Program-made: the position numbers and the translations under genes
Shown here: positions 34,506-44,130 of the stretch, piece by piece
How the letters are laid out: every line of letters starts with the position of its first letter
How positions within the stretch are numbered: position 1 is the stretch's first letter
NCBI RefSeq assembly: GCF_026586665.1
Contig: NZ_JAODIY010000009.1
Coordinates: 417,072 to 481,071 of the forward strand
Direction: 5' to 3'
Length of the DNA stretch: 64,000 bases
Source of the DNA: Halovenus rubra
Lineage (GTDB): Archaea; Halobacteriota; Halobacteria; Halobacteriales; Haloarculaceae
Notes under the pieces: generated by a model
Database searches by the model: none
Told to the model about the DNA's origin: nothing
What the model saw: the letters and a program-made list of their open reading frames with translations, nothing else

Positions 34506-35498
34506 ATGGTTACGTTTCTCTCCGGTGGGACAGGGACACCGAAGCTTCTGTCTGGGAGCGAGGGAGTATTCCCACCAGCAGAGACAACGGTGGTCGCGAA
34601 CACAGGCGACGACGTAGAGCTCGGTGGGTTTCTTGTCTGTCCAGATGTCGATACAGTGCTCTTTCTTGGCGGGGATAAACTGAACCGAGACACGTGGTGG
34701 GGTATCGCAGAGGATACAGCCCAGACCCACCAAGAGATTCAGCGGCTGGCGACCGAAGCCGACCTCGGTACCGGGCCGCGGTATCTTGACCCAGAGAAAC
34801 AGACACAGGGGCGAGAAATCGCACGCTGGCGACGGTTCTCAGGAGTAGGTGAGTTCATGCATATCGGCGACCAAGATAGAGCAGTGCACCTCACACGAAC
34901 AGGGTTGCTCGACGAGGGCCAGCCTTTGACCGAGGTGACAGGCACGCTGTGTGAAGTCTTTGATGTCCCGTTCGAGGTGCTCCCGATGAGTGATGACCCG
35001 GTCTCGACGCTTATTGAGACGCCCGACAGGACAATGCACTTTCAAGAGTTCTGGGTTGCCCGGGGTGGCGACCCAACAATAACTGGCGTCGAATTCCGTG
35101 GGGCAGAACACGCTCAGCCGACCTCAGCCGTTCGGGATGCTCTCGATAATCCAGTGATTATTGGGCCATCAAATCCGGTGACAAGTATCGGACCGATGCT
35201 CGCTCTGGATGGATTCGAGGAAGCGCTCGAATCGACACCCGTTGTTGCTGTCTCTCCGTTCGTCGAAGACGAGGTGTTCTCGGGGCCTGCTGGGAAACTG
35301 ATGGATGCTCTGGGATACGACTCCTCGACTGCAGGAATGGCCGAGGCGTACCCCTTTGCTGATGGGTTTGTTCTCGACACCGAAGACAGCACCAATTTAG
35401 ACCGGCCGGTTGTCCGAACAGATACACATATCGAGAGCAAAACCGACGCCTCCCGTGTCAGCCATGCCGTCCAAGAGATGCTCTACGAGATACGATGA
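34506..35498 (+). CDS. cofD: 2-phospho-L-lactate transferase (coenzyme F420 synthesis)
   Basis: CofD joins a phospholactyl-type guanylyl donor to the deazaflavin Fo to form F420-0. The 330-residue protein begins [17 protein letters not shown], the nucleotide-binding start of the family, then [23 protein letters not shown], and [13 protein letters not shown] for substrate binding. Haloarchaea contain F420. The next gene begins within its stop codon (ATGA), so at least cofD and the Dus-like gene are coupled. Other cof genes are not in the window. Confidence 0.94.
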   Translation: MVTFLSGGTGTPKLLSGSEGVFPPAETTVVANTGDDVELGGFLVCPDVDTVLFLGGDKLNRDTWWGIAEDTAQTHQEIQRLATEADLGTGPRYLDPEKQTQGREIARWRRFSGVGEFMHIGDQDRAVHLTRTGLLDEGQPLTEVTGTLCEVFDVPFEVLPMSDDPVSTLIETPDRTMHFQEFWVARGGDPTITGVEFRGAEHAQPTSAVRDALDNPVIIGPSNPVTSIGPMLALDGFEEALESTPVVAVSPFVEDEVFSGPAGKLMDALGYDSSTAGMAEAYPFADGFVLDTEDSTNLDRPVVRTDTHIESKTDASRVSHAVQEMLYEIR

Positions 35499-36340
35499 AC
35501 AACCAGAATACTGCCCCGGAATCGAACCAACCGTTCAAACCACCTGTCGCGCTCGCGAGTCTCAGCGGTCAATCGGACGCAGAGTGGGCCAAATCTGGGT
35601 CGACATACGCTGGGATCGCATTTTTGGGCGGTCTCGCTATTGACGAGGCCACCAGAGAGGCTGCACGCACGATGGCTGAGCGCGAGCGAAATGAGTTCTT
35701 GCCGGCCGACCCGGTGTCGTTCGTCGACAGTCAGTTGGACGCTCTTGGAGACGTCCCAATTCAGGCAGGATTTAATATTCGGACAACACGTCTGGAGCCG
35801 CTTGCCGATGTTGCCGATGTCTGTCGGAAATATAGTGCTCTTCTCGAAATCAACGCACACTGCCGGCAAGACGAAATCTGTTCGGTCGGTGGTGGTGAGA
35901 GCTTGCTTGCAGACCGCGAGCGACTTTGTAAGCAGGTCAGCGTCGCCAATGAGAGAGGTGTCGACGTGAGTGTAAAGGTTCGTACGGAGGTTTCCGGAGT
36001 GGCTCTCCCATCCCTGTGTGAATCCCTCGAAACAGCGGGCGCATCTGTCATTCATGTCGACGCAATGGATTCAGAGCACGTCGTCGCAGATATCGCAGCG
36101 CGTACATCACTGACGATTATCGCCAATAATGGTGTCCGTAATCGAGAGACAGTCTTCGAGTATCTAAACCACGGAGCTGATGCAGTGAGCGTCGGTCGCC
36201 CAAGCGACCAGCCAACTGTCTTATCGCGTGTCAACCACGCTGTCAACGACTGGTACAGTGCCAAACACAACAGAGAACCAATCCGTGTTGTGAGAAACAC
36301 CGAAGAAGACCCCGTACGAAACCAGTGTGAGAGACCATGA
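35495..36340 (+). CDS. TIM-barrel protein related to tRNA-dihydrouridine synthase
   Basis: The 281-residue protein resembles the flavin-dependent Dus/dihydroorotate dehydrogenase barrel: an N-terminal [29 protein letters not shown] with a cysteine where Dus has its proton donor, the [11 protein letters not shown] lysine segment, and [30 protein letters not shown] for the FMN phosphate. It is clearly not a canonical DusA/B; archaeal members beside cofD form their own group. A flavin or F420-linked reaction is possible. Overlaps cofD by four bases. Confidence 0.7.
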   Translation: MNNQNTAPESNQPFKPPVALASLSGQSDAEWAKSGSTYAGIAFLGGLAIDEATREAARTMAERERNEFLPADPVSFVDSQLDALGDVPIQAGFNIRTTRLEPLADVADVCRKYSALLEINAHCRQDEICSVGGGESLLADRERLCKQVSVANERGVDVSVKVRTEVSGVALPSLCESLETAGASVIHVDAMDSEHVVADIAARTSLTIIANNGVRNRETVFEYLNHGADAVSVGRPSDQPTVLSRVNHAVNDWYSAKHNREPIRVVRNTEEDPVRNQCERP

Positions 36341-36371
36341 TACAACCGAGCGCAAACTGGAGCAAGTTACA

Positions 36372-37223
36372 ATGACAGCACCCGACATGACACGGTCGAC
36401 GGCACAGAACGCACAGTTAGCACTCATGTTAGAAGTCTCCGGAACACCAAAGCCTGGAAACGTTGACCGGGAACGAGAGTACGACGACCTAAAATTCGAG
36501 CAGTTTCTGGCCGGCGCTGTCGGTGCATTCGACGGACTCTCGTTGGCAGCCGACGGCGAGCCGGTTGGGCGCGCTTTCGAACGCGCAGTCGCGGGGATGA
36601 GTCAGCAACAGGGCGGAAACACGCAGTTCGGTGCACTCCTCCTCACGACGCCGTTAGTCGCCGCTGCTGGAGAGGGTGCACTCACCAGAGACAATGCAGA
36701 GGCGGTAGTCACCGACACGACAGTCGAGGATGCGGTCAATTTCTATCGCGCGTTTGAGCACGTCGATGTGGCTGTCAACGACCCGCCCGAGGGGATGGAA
36801 GCGCTGGATGTTCGGCGTGGAAGTGATGCAGCACCAGCTATTCGTGAGCGGGGGTTGACACTTGGTGAACTAATGGAAGAGAGTGCTGTAAATGACGGAA
36901 TCGCCGCCGAATGGAGTGACGGGTTCTCGCGGACGTTTGAGGCGGCAACTGGGTTACAAGAAAGCGACGGCGCGGTCTCTAACCGTGCATCTGCACTCTT
37001 TTTGGCGTTGCTTGCAAGTGAGGTCGATACGTTCGTTGTCACACAACACGACACGGAAACTGCGCTCGAAGTCCGAGACAGGGCACAGGACGTCCTTGCA
37101 GGAGACGAAAACCCCTACGAGTTGGCCCAAGAGCTTGTCGAACGGGAAATCAATCCCGGAACGACTGCAGATATTGTCGCCGGCGCGCTATTTATCGCAC
37201 TTGAACGGGGATTATCAGTGTAA
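36372..37223 (+). CDS. CitG/MdcB-family protein (triphosphoribosyl-dephospho-CoA synthase-like)
   Basis: The 283-residue, mostly helical protein carries the family motif GTPKPGNVDRERE (cf. KPGxVD) near its N-terminus, MSQQQGGNTQFGALLLTTPL with the family's glycine-rich nucleotide site, and SNRASALFLALLASEVDTF. Classic CitG makes the prosthetic group of citrate or malonate lyase. No lyase needing that cofactor is seen here, so the actual substrate is uncertain. The start could be GTG 36327, ATG 36372 or ATG 36387. It shares a TAATG overlap with the next gene. Confidence 0.75.
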   Translation: MTAPDMTRSTAQNAQLALMLEVSGTPKPGNVDREREYDDLKFEQFLAGAVGAFDGLSLAADGEPVGRAFERAVAGMSQQQGGNTQFGALLLTTPLVAAAGEGALTRDNAEAVVTDTTVEDAVNFYRAFEHVDVAVNDPPEGMEALDVRRGSDAAPAIRERGLTLGELMEESAVNDGIAAEWSDGFSRTFEAATGLQESDGAVSNRASALFLALLASEVDTFVVTQHDTETALEVRDRAQDVLAGDENPYELAQELVEREINPGTTADIVAGALFIALERGLSV

Positions 37224-37840
37224 TGGCCGAGATGGAGTGGCCGGTCCCAATTCATGGTGTAACGGAATCGATCGTTGCGACACTGGGTCCAAACAACCTG
37301 TACAACTTCGCCGCACTCGGTGTGCAGGCACCTGACAGGAGGGGGTCCGCCGACAGCGACGGTTCGACCGTGACTGCACGAACCTGGGGACGGACGCGGA
37401 CCTGGCGGAATTTCACTGAACGAGGCCAGGGAGTTATTCAGTTTAGCATGGACCCTGTGCTGTTTGTCAAGGCTGCCATGGATATTTACGAGCAGGCTGA
37501 CCCGGTCCACGATTCCGCTGATGCATGGGTTCGTGTTACTGTTGAAAAGCAGGCAACCGGCGACGACTCGGGAACACAGTGGGTCGACTGGGAGCTGACA
37601 CCCACAGAAACCACAGTCTGTCAGGAAACGGTTCCGACGTTTAATCGCGGCTACGCCGCGGTCGTCGAAGCAACGGTTGCAGCCTCTCGGCTTGACGTAG
37701 CCGCATACGACTCAGAGATACTCTGGGACCGAATCGACTACTGTGGTTCCGTGACCAAGCGGTGTGGCGGGCCACGAGAGCAAAAAGCGTTCGACCGGAT
37801 ACGGGAGTTGCTACCCGACAGAGAGCAGGATAGCACCTAG
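37223..37840 (+). CDS. DUF447 family protein
   Basis: The 205-residue protein starts in the TAATG overlap with the CitG-like gene and begins WPVPIHGVTESIVATLGPNNLYNFAALG, the flavin-reductase-like split barrel start of DUF447. ARTWGRTRTWRNF and the C-terminal VVEATVAASRLDVAAYD fit that family. A flavin or related cofactor may bind. The function of DUF447 is unknown. Its tight link to the CitG-like gene suggests one pathway. The stop overlaps the convergent aldo/keto reductase stop by four bases. Confidence 0.82.
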   Translation: MAEMEWPVPIHGVTESIVATLGPNNLYNFAALGVQAPDRRGSADSDGSTVTARTWGRTRTWRNFTERGQGVIQFSMDPVLFVKAAMDIYEQADPVHDSADAWVRVTVEKQATGDDSGTQWVDWELTPTETTVCQETVPTFNRGYAAVVEATVAASRLDVAAYDSEILWDRIDYCGSVTKRCGGPREQKAFDRIRELLPDREQDST

Positions 37841-38649
37841 ATGCTTCCCTGTATCATTCCAAGGCCTGTTTTGAGATACGAGGGTCGCGTCACGTTTTCG
37901 TGTTGCTCTTCGGTCAGCATGAAATCGAAGATGTCGATGTTTTGTGCCTGATGGTCTCTGGAGGTAGACATTGGGATTGTGATGACGTTTTTGTGCTGTG
38001 TCGCCCAGCGTAACGCAGTCTGTGGTCCCGTTTTGCCGTGTTTCTCACCAATTTCCCAGAGCAAGTCATCGTCGATAGCCGCCCCATTAGCCAGAGGGCT
38101 GTAGCCAGTAAGGGCGATGTCTTGAGATTGACAATATGAGAGCAGTTCTCGCTGGGGCCACCATGGATGAAAGAGAACTTGATCGGTAAAGATTGGGGCC
38201 TCAGAATGTTCACGAGCGGTCTCCAGTCGGTCTTTCCCGAAGTTACTGACACCGATATGTCGCGTAAGGCCTTGGTCTCGTGCAGCGTTCAGGCCAGCCA
38301 TTACTGTCTCAACAGAGGCGAGTGGGTGTGGCCAGTGAATGAGCAGGAGGTCGACAGCGTCGACACCCAGTTTTGCGACACTCTCTTCAGTCGAGGTGAC
38401 AATCTCGTCAACTGTGCGGTTTGTTGGAAACACTTTGGTTGTGAGAAAAATGTCCTCCCGGTCGACGTCAGACTCAGTAATTGCCCGGCCAACGCCATCT
38501 TCGTTATCGTACGCCTGTGCCGTATCGATATGACGGTAACCCAGATCGAGGGCGGTCGCAACCGAATCATGAGCAGTTTCGGAACTCATCTGCCATGTTC
38601 CGAACCCTATTTTGGGGACCGCGTCCCCACAGCGTGTGACAAATTCCAT
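37837..38649 (-). CDS. Aldo/keto reductase
   Basis: The 270-residue NADPH-dependent reductase has the full AKR tetrad: Asp in YRHIDTAQ, Tyr in AYDNEDGVG, Lys in IFLTTKVFP and His in LLIHWPHPL. The cofactor segment IPMSTSRDHQAQNIDIFDF is near the C-terminus. The substrate is an aldehyde or ketone not predictable here. The ATG at 38649 gives the normal N-terminus EFVTRCGDAVPKIGFGTWQ. Confidence 0.92.
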   Translation of the reverse strand: MEFVTRCGDAVPKIGFGTWQMSSETAHDSVATALDLGYRHIDTAQAYDNEDGVGRAITESDVDREDIFLTTKVFPTNRTVDEIVTSTEESVAKLGVDAVDLLLIHWPHPLASVETVMAGLNAARDQGLTRHIGVSNFGKDRLETAREHSEAPIFTDQVLFHPWWPQRELLSYCQSQDIALTGYSPLANGAAIDDDLLWEIGEKHGKTGPQTALRWATQHKNVITIPMSTSRDHQAQNIDIFDFMLTEEQHENVTRPSYLKTGLGMIQGSI

Positions 38650-38709
38650 ATCTTCTGTTAGGGGGGTGTTCAAATATGCCTTCTCCCAATCAAACAACGA
38701 CGCGACTCC

Positions 38710-39168
38710 TTATGCAAGAATGTGTGCCGGTATATTCTCGCGGATGAGTGTATCACAGTAGATACACCTGATGCCGTCTTCGAGGACTTCAAACTCGGTG
38801 TCGACCGGCTCGCCCTCTGTCGTGATACAGTTGTGGTTAGAACACTGCAAGACGCCGGAGACACGGTCAGGACTTTCGACCCGGTGCTTTTCGACGACGT
38901 CAAAGTTTTTGATAATATTGATACTGGCCTCTGGAGCAATAAGCGAGAGGACATCGACCTCCGACTGGCTGAGTTCTCGGTCTTCAACCTTAACAACATC
39001 TTTTCGGCCGAGACGGTCAGACGGAACGTTCATTCCGATTGAGACAACGTCTCCTTGGGTTCCGTCTATCCCGAGGATTGCAAGCACGTTCAGTGCCTGT
39101 CCACTGGGAATATGGTCGAGAACTGTGCCACCTTCGATTTTGCTGACGCGGAGTTCTTCGTCTGTCAT
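38710..39168 (-). CDS. pyrI: Aspartate carbamoyltransferase regulatory chain
   Basis: The 152-residue chain binds nucleotides at its N-terminal domain ([19 protein letters not shown]) and zinc at four cysteines, C-x4-C in VLQCSNHNC and C-x2-C in RCIYCDTL, which hold the contact to PyrB. Its presence shows that ATCase here is allosterically controlled by end products such as CTP. The ATG overlaps the pyrB stop as ATGA. Confidence 0.95.
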   Translation of the reverse strand: MTDEELRVSKIEGGTVLDHIPSGQALNVLAILGIDGTQGDVVSIGMNVPSDRLGRKDVVKVEDRELSQSEVDVLSLIAPEASINIIKNFDVVEKHRVESPDRVSGVLQCSNHNCITTEGEPVDTEFEVLEDGIRCIYCDTLIRENIPAHILA

Positions 39169-40079
39169 TGTTCACCTCCGAGCAGAAGGTCAAGCAGCGC
39201 CATTCGAACAGGGACACCGTTGTGAGCCTGGTCGAAGTAGTTCGCATAGTCGGTACCGTCTACGTCATAGGCAATCTCGTCGACGCGCGGAAGCGGGTGC
39301 ATAACGGTCAGTTCATCAGCCGCATCGTCGAGCAAGCCTGCATCAATCTGATACTCGCCGGCGACCTCCCGGTACTCACTCTCGTCGGGGAACCGCTCGC
39401 GCTGGATACGGGTGACATACAGCACGTCTAACGACGGCAGGATTGCGTCGAGGTCCGTATGTTCTTTGACAGCAGACCCTTGTTGATGGAGGTCGTATCG
39501 GACCTTACGTGGGAGTTTGAGGCTCTCTGGGCTAATGAAGTGCTGACTCACATCGAAGTTTGTCAGCGCGTGAGCGAGCGAGTGGACAGTTCGCCCATAC
39601 TTCAAGTCACCCATAATACCGATAGAAACATCGTCTAGCCCAGCGTTCTCCCGAATTGTATAGAGGTCGAGTAGCGTCTGTGTCGGGTGTTGTCCAGCCC
39701 CGTCACCCGCGTTGATGAGTGGGATATCGACGAACTCACTGGCCATCTCTGCAGCCCCTTCACTCGGATGGCGCAAGACGAGCGCGTCGGCATATCCTTC
39801 AACGACTCGTACCGTATCCGCAAGACTCTCGCCTTTCTTTACACTCGATGAATCGACCGGACCCATGTCGACGATATCACCGCCCAAGCGTTTGATTGCG
39901 GCCGAGAAACTCATTTTTGTCCGCGTACTCGGCTCGAAAAAGAGCAACCCAAGCAACGACCCGGCGTGCCGGTCAGCTACGGCACTTGGGTCCTCGGCAA
40001 TCTCCGCCGCACGGTCGAGGACGAGTTCGATGTCCTCGCGTGAGAGGTGTTTCGCACTCGTGATGTGGTCGTGACGCAT
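39165..40079 (-). CDS. pyrB: Aspartate carbamoyltransferase catalytic chain
   Basis: The 304-residue enzyme condenses carbamoyl phosphate with aspartate in pyrimidine synthesis. The carbamoyl-phosphate loop [15 protein letters not shown], the [17 protein letters not shown] segment and [16 protein letters not shown] (aspartate site) are complete. The ATG at 40079 has the TATA box TATTTAA 25-31 bases upstream. Coupled to pyrI. The substrate would come from CarAB, whose small subunit gene is at 2780. Confidence 0.96.
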   Translation of the reverse strand: MRHDHITSAKHLSREDIELVLDRAAEIAEDPSAVADRHAGSLLGLLFFEPSTRTKMSFSAAIKRLGGDIVDMGPVDSSSVKKGESLADTVRVVEGYADALVLRHPSEGAAEMASEFVDIPLINAGDGAGQHPTQTLLDLYTIRENAGLDDVSIGIMGDLKYGRTVHSLAHALTNFDVSQHFISPESLKLPRKVRYDLHQQGSAVKEHTDLDAILPSLDVLYVTRIQRERFPDESEYREVAGEYQIDAGLLDDAADELTVMHPLPRVDEIAYDVDGTDYANYFDQAHNGVPVRMALLDLLLGGEQ

Positions 40080-40103
40080 CGCTCGAATCACCGAGGCGAA
40101 CAC

Positions 40104-40110
40104 TATTTAA
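40104..40110 (-). promoter_or_regulatory. TATA box of pyrBI
   Basis: TATTTAA (TTAAATA in the gene's direction) lies 25-31 bases from the pyrB ATG, giving a leaderless start for the operon. Confidence 0.5.
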
Positions 40111-40225
40111 TTCACCGACACGGCCCGCGAGTGCGATGTGGCTACATGGCGTACTTCTCGCAACGTATCGTTCGGTCTGGTCCCAGCAGGCGACGATTCA
40201 TATGTGATGAAGAACCAGAGGCCCT

Positions 40226-40912
40226 ATGCTTGCAATCGCCGGTGGCAAGGGTGGCTGTGGGAAGACCACAACTACGCTCGGCCTCGCAGCGGCACTCACG
40301 AGACGCGGTTTTGACCCCCTCGTTATTGATGGAGACTGTGATATGCCCGATGTGCATCACCGTTTGGGGTTACCTCGTCGAAATGGTGTCGACTTACTTG
40401 CTGATGGCGCACGGATACAGAACACAGCAGTCTACTCCGAGCAAATCCCTGGCGTCGCGTTTGTTACTGGCGGTCGCAGGGACTCGCTCGACACGGCGCT
40501 TAGACGGACTGGGTCGTGGAACGGGCCAGTGCTCGTCGACTGTAGTGCTGGGTCAAACCGTGATTCTTTGCGGCCATTGCGGTATGCCGATCAAGCTATT
40601 GTCGTCTCGACTGAGACCCCCCAATGCCTCGAGGATGCTGCGCTAACTCGCACTATCGCAGCCAGACTCTCGACACCACCTGCTGGGACGCTGATTCGAG
40701 AGTCACCAACAGAGCAACGCGGAGGGGCCAATAATACGATGACTGGCCGCTGGAATATTCTTGGGCACCTACCATACGTCGAGAAGCCACTTGAGAATCC
40801 AAAGTCTCGTGCCTGTTTCGAGAGAGTTGCCACCAGTCTCGTCGAGTCCCAGCAATCGACGCGTTCACAAGCGCCCGCAAACACGGAAACTCATTCGATG
40901 CATAATCTGTAA
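40226..40912 (+). CDS. MinD/ParA-like P-loop ATPase
   Basis: The 228-residue protein begins with the deviant Walker A KGGCGKTTTTLGLAAALTRRG and has VIDGDCDMPDVHH for the A' region and VLVDCSAGSNRD for Walker B. It is short compared with MinD (about 260 residues) and lacks the amphipathic C-terminal membrane helix; the tail is polar (SQAPANTETHSMH). Haloarchaea carry several MinD paralogues. A TATA-like TTCATATG is 24-31 bases upstream of the ATG. Function may be positioning or signalling; no partner is certain. Confidence 0.8.
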   Translation: MLAIAGGKGGCGKTTTTLGLAAALTRRGFDPLVIDGDCDMPDVHHRLGLPRRNGVDLLADGARIQNTAVYSEQIPGVAFVTGGRRDSLDTALRRTGSWNGPVLVDCSAGSNRDSLRPLRYADQAIVVSTETPQCLEDAALTRTIAARLSTPPAGTLIRESPTEQRGGANNTMTGRWNILGHLPYVEKPLENPKSRACFERVATSLVESQQSTRSQAPANTETHSMHNL

Positions 40913-40971
40913 TCGCCAAGATCTGTAAATCAAAGTACGTGCGGAATATTTAACAGGAGATAGATAATAGT

Positions 40972-41610
40972 ATGAACCGAATGAGCAATCGGTTGCGGAC
41001 GGGCATCGATGTTCTCGATCGAAAACTCGACGGAGGCATCCCAGCCGGGAGTATGGTAGCACTTTCGGCACAACCTGGGAGCCAGGCAGAGCTGTTTCTC
41101 TACGAATTGACCGCGACTCGTGGAACACTCTGGTTGTCACTGAACAGAACTGGGGAGGCAGTCAGAGACAGCATCGAGAACACTCCGGCCGAGACGGGCG
41201 ACCCGACGGTGCGCCACATCTCGGGCGAAGCCCCGCTCGACAACGCCGGAAAACTGGTGAGTGCACTCCCAGAAACCTCAAACCTGATTGTTGACCCACT
41301 CGACGTGCTGGAGTCTCAGGAGCCGCCGTCGCGCTTTCGGAGCTTCATGAACGACCTGCAAAACCATATCTTCAACACCAACAGTCTTGCAATTCTCCAC
41401 TGTCTCGAAGGGCGGTCAGTCCCACCACTCAGGGATACGACCGAACATTTTGCCGACGTGATCTTCCACCTCGATACCGATATCAACGGCGACGAGGTTG
41501 AAAACCGACTATCAATTCCGAAGTTCCGTGGCGGCCGGGCACCGTCAGATACAATCAAGCTCAATCTCGTCGAAGAAGTCTCTATCGATACAAGCCGCGA
41601 CATCGCCTGA
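40972..41610 (+). CDS. RAD55/KaiC-like protein with degenerate P-loop
   Basis: The 212-residue protein starts like a KaiC/RadA-type ATPase (RTGIDVLDRKLDGGIPAGSMVALSA), but where Walker A should read GxxGxGKT it has QPGSQAEL, lacking the lysine. A Walker B-like strand NLIVDPLDVLES keeps its Asp. It therefore probably binds no ATP, or does so abnormally, and acts as a regulatory partner. Haloarchaeal proteins called HTR-like have this look. It sits between a MinD-like gene and a receiver-PAS kinase, and a similar gene lies at 53303. TATA-like AATATTTAAC is at 40945-40954. Confidence 0.7.
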   Translation: MNRMSNRLRTGIDVLDRKLDGGIPAGSMVALSAQPGSQAELFLYELTATRGTLWLSLNRTGEAVRDSIENTPAETGDPTVRHISGEAPLDNAGKLVSALPETSNLIVDPLDVLESQEPPSRFRSFMNDLQNHIFNTNSLAILHCLEGRSVPPLRDTTEHFADVIFHLDTDINGDEVENRLSIPKFRGGRAPSDTIKLNLVEEVSIDTSRDIA

Positions 41611-41722
41611 TTAGACGCTGTTTCAGGGTTAGACTGTGGAGCTATTCGAGAAATCGAGTTGCCAGCGTTCTCTGTTCTGGTAAACGACAGACACGAGAGA
41701 TACCGAAGATATATTGTTTCCT

Positions 41723-41743
41723 GATAGACACATATTGTGTATC
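41723..41743. promoter_or_regulatory. Imperfect palindrome upstream of the hybrid kinase gene
   Basis: Within this span, ACACA-TAT-TGTGT is a clean inverted repeat, extended by GATA on the left and ATC on the right with one extra base. It is about 50 bases before the ATG at 41791 and may be a regulator site. Confidence 0.3.
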
Positions 41744-41790
41744 GGGTACGACCGAGCGGGTGTGTCTGCTTTCGACTCGGTGGGAAAACA

Positions 41791-43923
41791 ATGCTAGGAA
41801 ACGACTCTATTCGTATTCTCCACGTGGATGATAACATCTCATTCACAGAGATTGTCGCAGAGTTTCTCGAACGAGAGGGCAATGATTTCGTCGTGGAGAC
41901 AGCCACCAACACCGACGAGGGACTTGAGCGAATTAAGACAGAGACATATGATTGTGTGGTATCTGACTACGAGATGCCCGGAGAAAACGGAATCAGGTTT
42001 CTTGAAACGGTACGAGACATATACTCAGACCTCCCGTTTATTCTCTATACAGGGAAAGGAGACGAAGCAGTCGCCAGTGAAGCAATTTCTGCTGGCGTCA
42101 CAGATTATCTTCAGAAAGGCACTGGCACAAAACAGTACAAACTGCTCGCCAACCGCATCGAAAACGCGGTTGCACAGTTCCGTACGAATCACCGGGCTAC
42201 CAAAATCCAACGCCGGTTGCAAGAGCTAAGCGAAGTTACCCACGATGTTCTCTGGATGGCAAAAGCTGACTGGAGCGAGATGTTGTTCGTCAACTCGGCA
42301 TATGAAGACATCTGGGGGCGGTCAAAAGAGATGTTATTGGATGACCCCCTAGACTTCATGCAAGGGGTTCATCCGGATGATAAAACGCAGGTTACGACAT
42401 CGATAGAACGCGCTTCAGAAGGGAAGCCGGTTGACTTCGAGTTCCGCGTCAATGCTGATGAAGACTTCCGGCGATGGATCTGGATGCAGGCTGAACCGAT
42501 TTGTAATGACGCGGGCGAACCCGTTCGAATCGCTGGATTCGCTCGGGATATCACCGAGCGTAAGCAACAGCGCGAACGATTTCAGGCGTTCATCGAACAG
42601 TCAACAGATGTCATTTCTGTTCTAAACCCGGATGGAACCTATCAGTACCAAAGCCCATCGAGTAAACGTGTTCTCGGATATGAACCCGACGAACTGATTG
42701 GTGAGACTAGTTTTAATTACGTCCATCCAGAAGACAAAGAGCAGCTGCTGGCAACGTTTAGTGAAGGCGTAAACAACCCCGAAACGACGCCAATTGCGGA
42801 GTACCGGTTCAAACATAAAGACGGGTCGTGGCGCTGGATTGAATCGGTCGGATATAACCAGTTAGACAATCCCGCCATTGAGGGGGGTGTCGTCAACAGC
42901 CGTGATATAACCGAGCGCAAACAGAAAGAACAAAAGCTCCAGCAAACCCGGAAGCGTATGGAGTTTGCACTCAACGCCACTGACGCCGTTATCTGGGACT
43001 GGAACGTTGACGCCGAGCAAATAACGTTTTACCCCACAGAAGAAGAGTTATTTGGCACGGCAATCGAAACGGGTTCCGATTTACTTGGGGTTGCGCATCC
43101 AGACGACGAACAGCAGATTCGCGACGCGGTCGAGCACTCGCTTGAGACAGGTAATCCAGAAGACATGGAAGTGCGAATTCGCCACGGGGACAGTATTCGC
43201 TGGATCAAATCTCAGGGAAAGCCAATCCACGACGATGAAACGACTCGAATGATAGGGCTGGCACGCGATGTAACTGACCGAAAGCAGAGAGAACAAAGAT
43301 TGGAGCGGCAAAACGAACGGATGGAAAAGTTCGTCAATATTGTGAGCCATGACCTGCGCAACCCACTAAACGTTGCAGGCTTGCGCCTCGATATGGCGCG
43401 ACAGGAGTGTGATAGCGAATATCTAGACGATATTGACCACGCGCTCTACCGGATGGAACAGTTGATAACGAATCTGCTGTCTCTTGCCCGGAAAGGTCAA
43501 CAAGTTCAAGAGAAAGAACTTGTCGAGGTAGCAACGATCGCCAAGCGCAGTTGGAAAAGCGTGGCAACCCCAAACGCAACACTCGTTACTGAGACCGAGC
43601 ACACTGTCGAAGGTGATCCGAGTCGGCTAGAGCAGCTTTTTGAGAACCTGTTTCGCAACGCGATTGAGCACGCTGGAGACGAGGTAGAAATCACTGTCAC
43701 GGCTGTAGACGGTGCAGTTGGGTTTGCTGTCGCCGACGATGGACCTGGTATTCCCGAAGCCGACCGTGAGCAAATTTTTAACCCTGGGTTTTCTACTGCT
43801 GAGGACGGAACTGGATTTGGATTAACGATTATCCAAGAAATCGCTGAGGCCCATGGATGGACGTGTCGCGTAAATCAAAGCGATGACGGTGGAGCACGCT
43901 TTGAATTTCTGACACAGTTGTAG
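41791..43923 (+). CDS. Hybrid sensor: receiver + three PAS domains + histidine kinase
   Basis: The 710-residue cytoplasmic protein begins with a receiver domain (acidic pair in LHVDDN, phospho-acceptor D59 in VVSDYEMPG, Lys in YLQKGT). Three PAS/PAC units follow, each ending in DITERK or DVTDRK. The dimerisation domain has H520 in IVSHDLRNPLNV and the ATPase domain has LFRNAIEHAG, VADDGPGIP and GTGFGLTII. There is no membrane segment, so inputs are intracellular. The ATG at 41791 is chosen over one 54 bases upstream, which would add residues before the first receiver strand. Confidence 0.92.
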   Translation: MLGNDSIRILHVDDNISFTEIVAEFLEREGNDFVVETATNTDEGLERIKTETYDCVVSDYEMPGENGIRFLETVRDIYSDLPFILYTGKGDEAVASEAISAGVTDYLQKGTGTKQYKLLANRIENAVAQFRTNHRATKIQRRLQELSEVTHDVLWMAKADWSEMLFVNSAYEDIWGRSKEMLLDDPLDFMQGVHPDDKTQVTTSIERASEGKPVDFEFRVNADEDFRRWIWMQAEPICNDAGEPVRIAGFARDITERKQQRERFQAFIEQSTDVISVLNPDGTYQYQSPSSKRVLGYEPDELIGETSFNYVHPEDKEQLLATFSEGVNNPETTPIAEYRFKHKDGSWRWIESVGYNQLDNPAIEGGVVNSRDITERKQKEQKLQQTRKRMEFALNATDAVIWDWNVDAEQITFYPTEEELFGTAIETGSDLLGVAHPDDEQQIRDAVEHSLETGNPEDMEVRIRHGDSIRWIKSQGKPIHDDETTRMIGLARDVTDRKQREQRLERQNERMEKFVNIVSHDLRNPLNVAGLRLDMARQECDSEYLDDIDHALYRMEQLITNLLSLARKGQQVQEKELVEVATIAKRSWKSVATPNATLVTETEHTVEGDPSRLEQLFENLFRNAIEHAGDEVEITVTAVDGAVGFAVADDGPGIPEADREQIFNPGFSTAEDGTGFGLTIIQEIAEAHGWTCRVNQSDDGGARFEFLTQL

Positions 43924-44130
43924 TCTTCTGGCTACGCTGTAATGAGCCAGCCCTTTCAGATTGGAGCAAGTGTTAGGTGTCTCTGTGCCGAGTATCCCGC
44001 TCAAAAGGTGGGACAGACATCAACTCGGCATGCAGAAGGGTGGTTCAATCTTATCTCTAACACTGTCCGAAAAACAAGCACTCTCCCGATGTACCCAAAC
44101 GCTTAACAGATGTTCGCCAGACCCAGAGAT

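Noticed and set aside
40047..40646. 199-codon frame over the MinD-like gene
   Set aside because: Arg/Ser/Cys-rich translation of the wrong frame; the MinD-like frame has canonical motifs and a TATA box.
43924..44130. Possible small gene before the FAH gene
   Set aside because: Frames are short, basic and without a promoter of their own; only the FAH TATA-like box is convincing.
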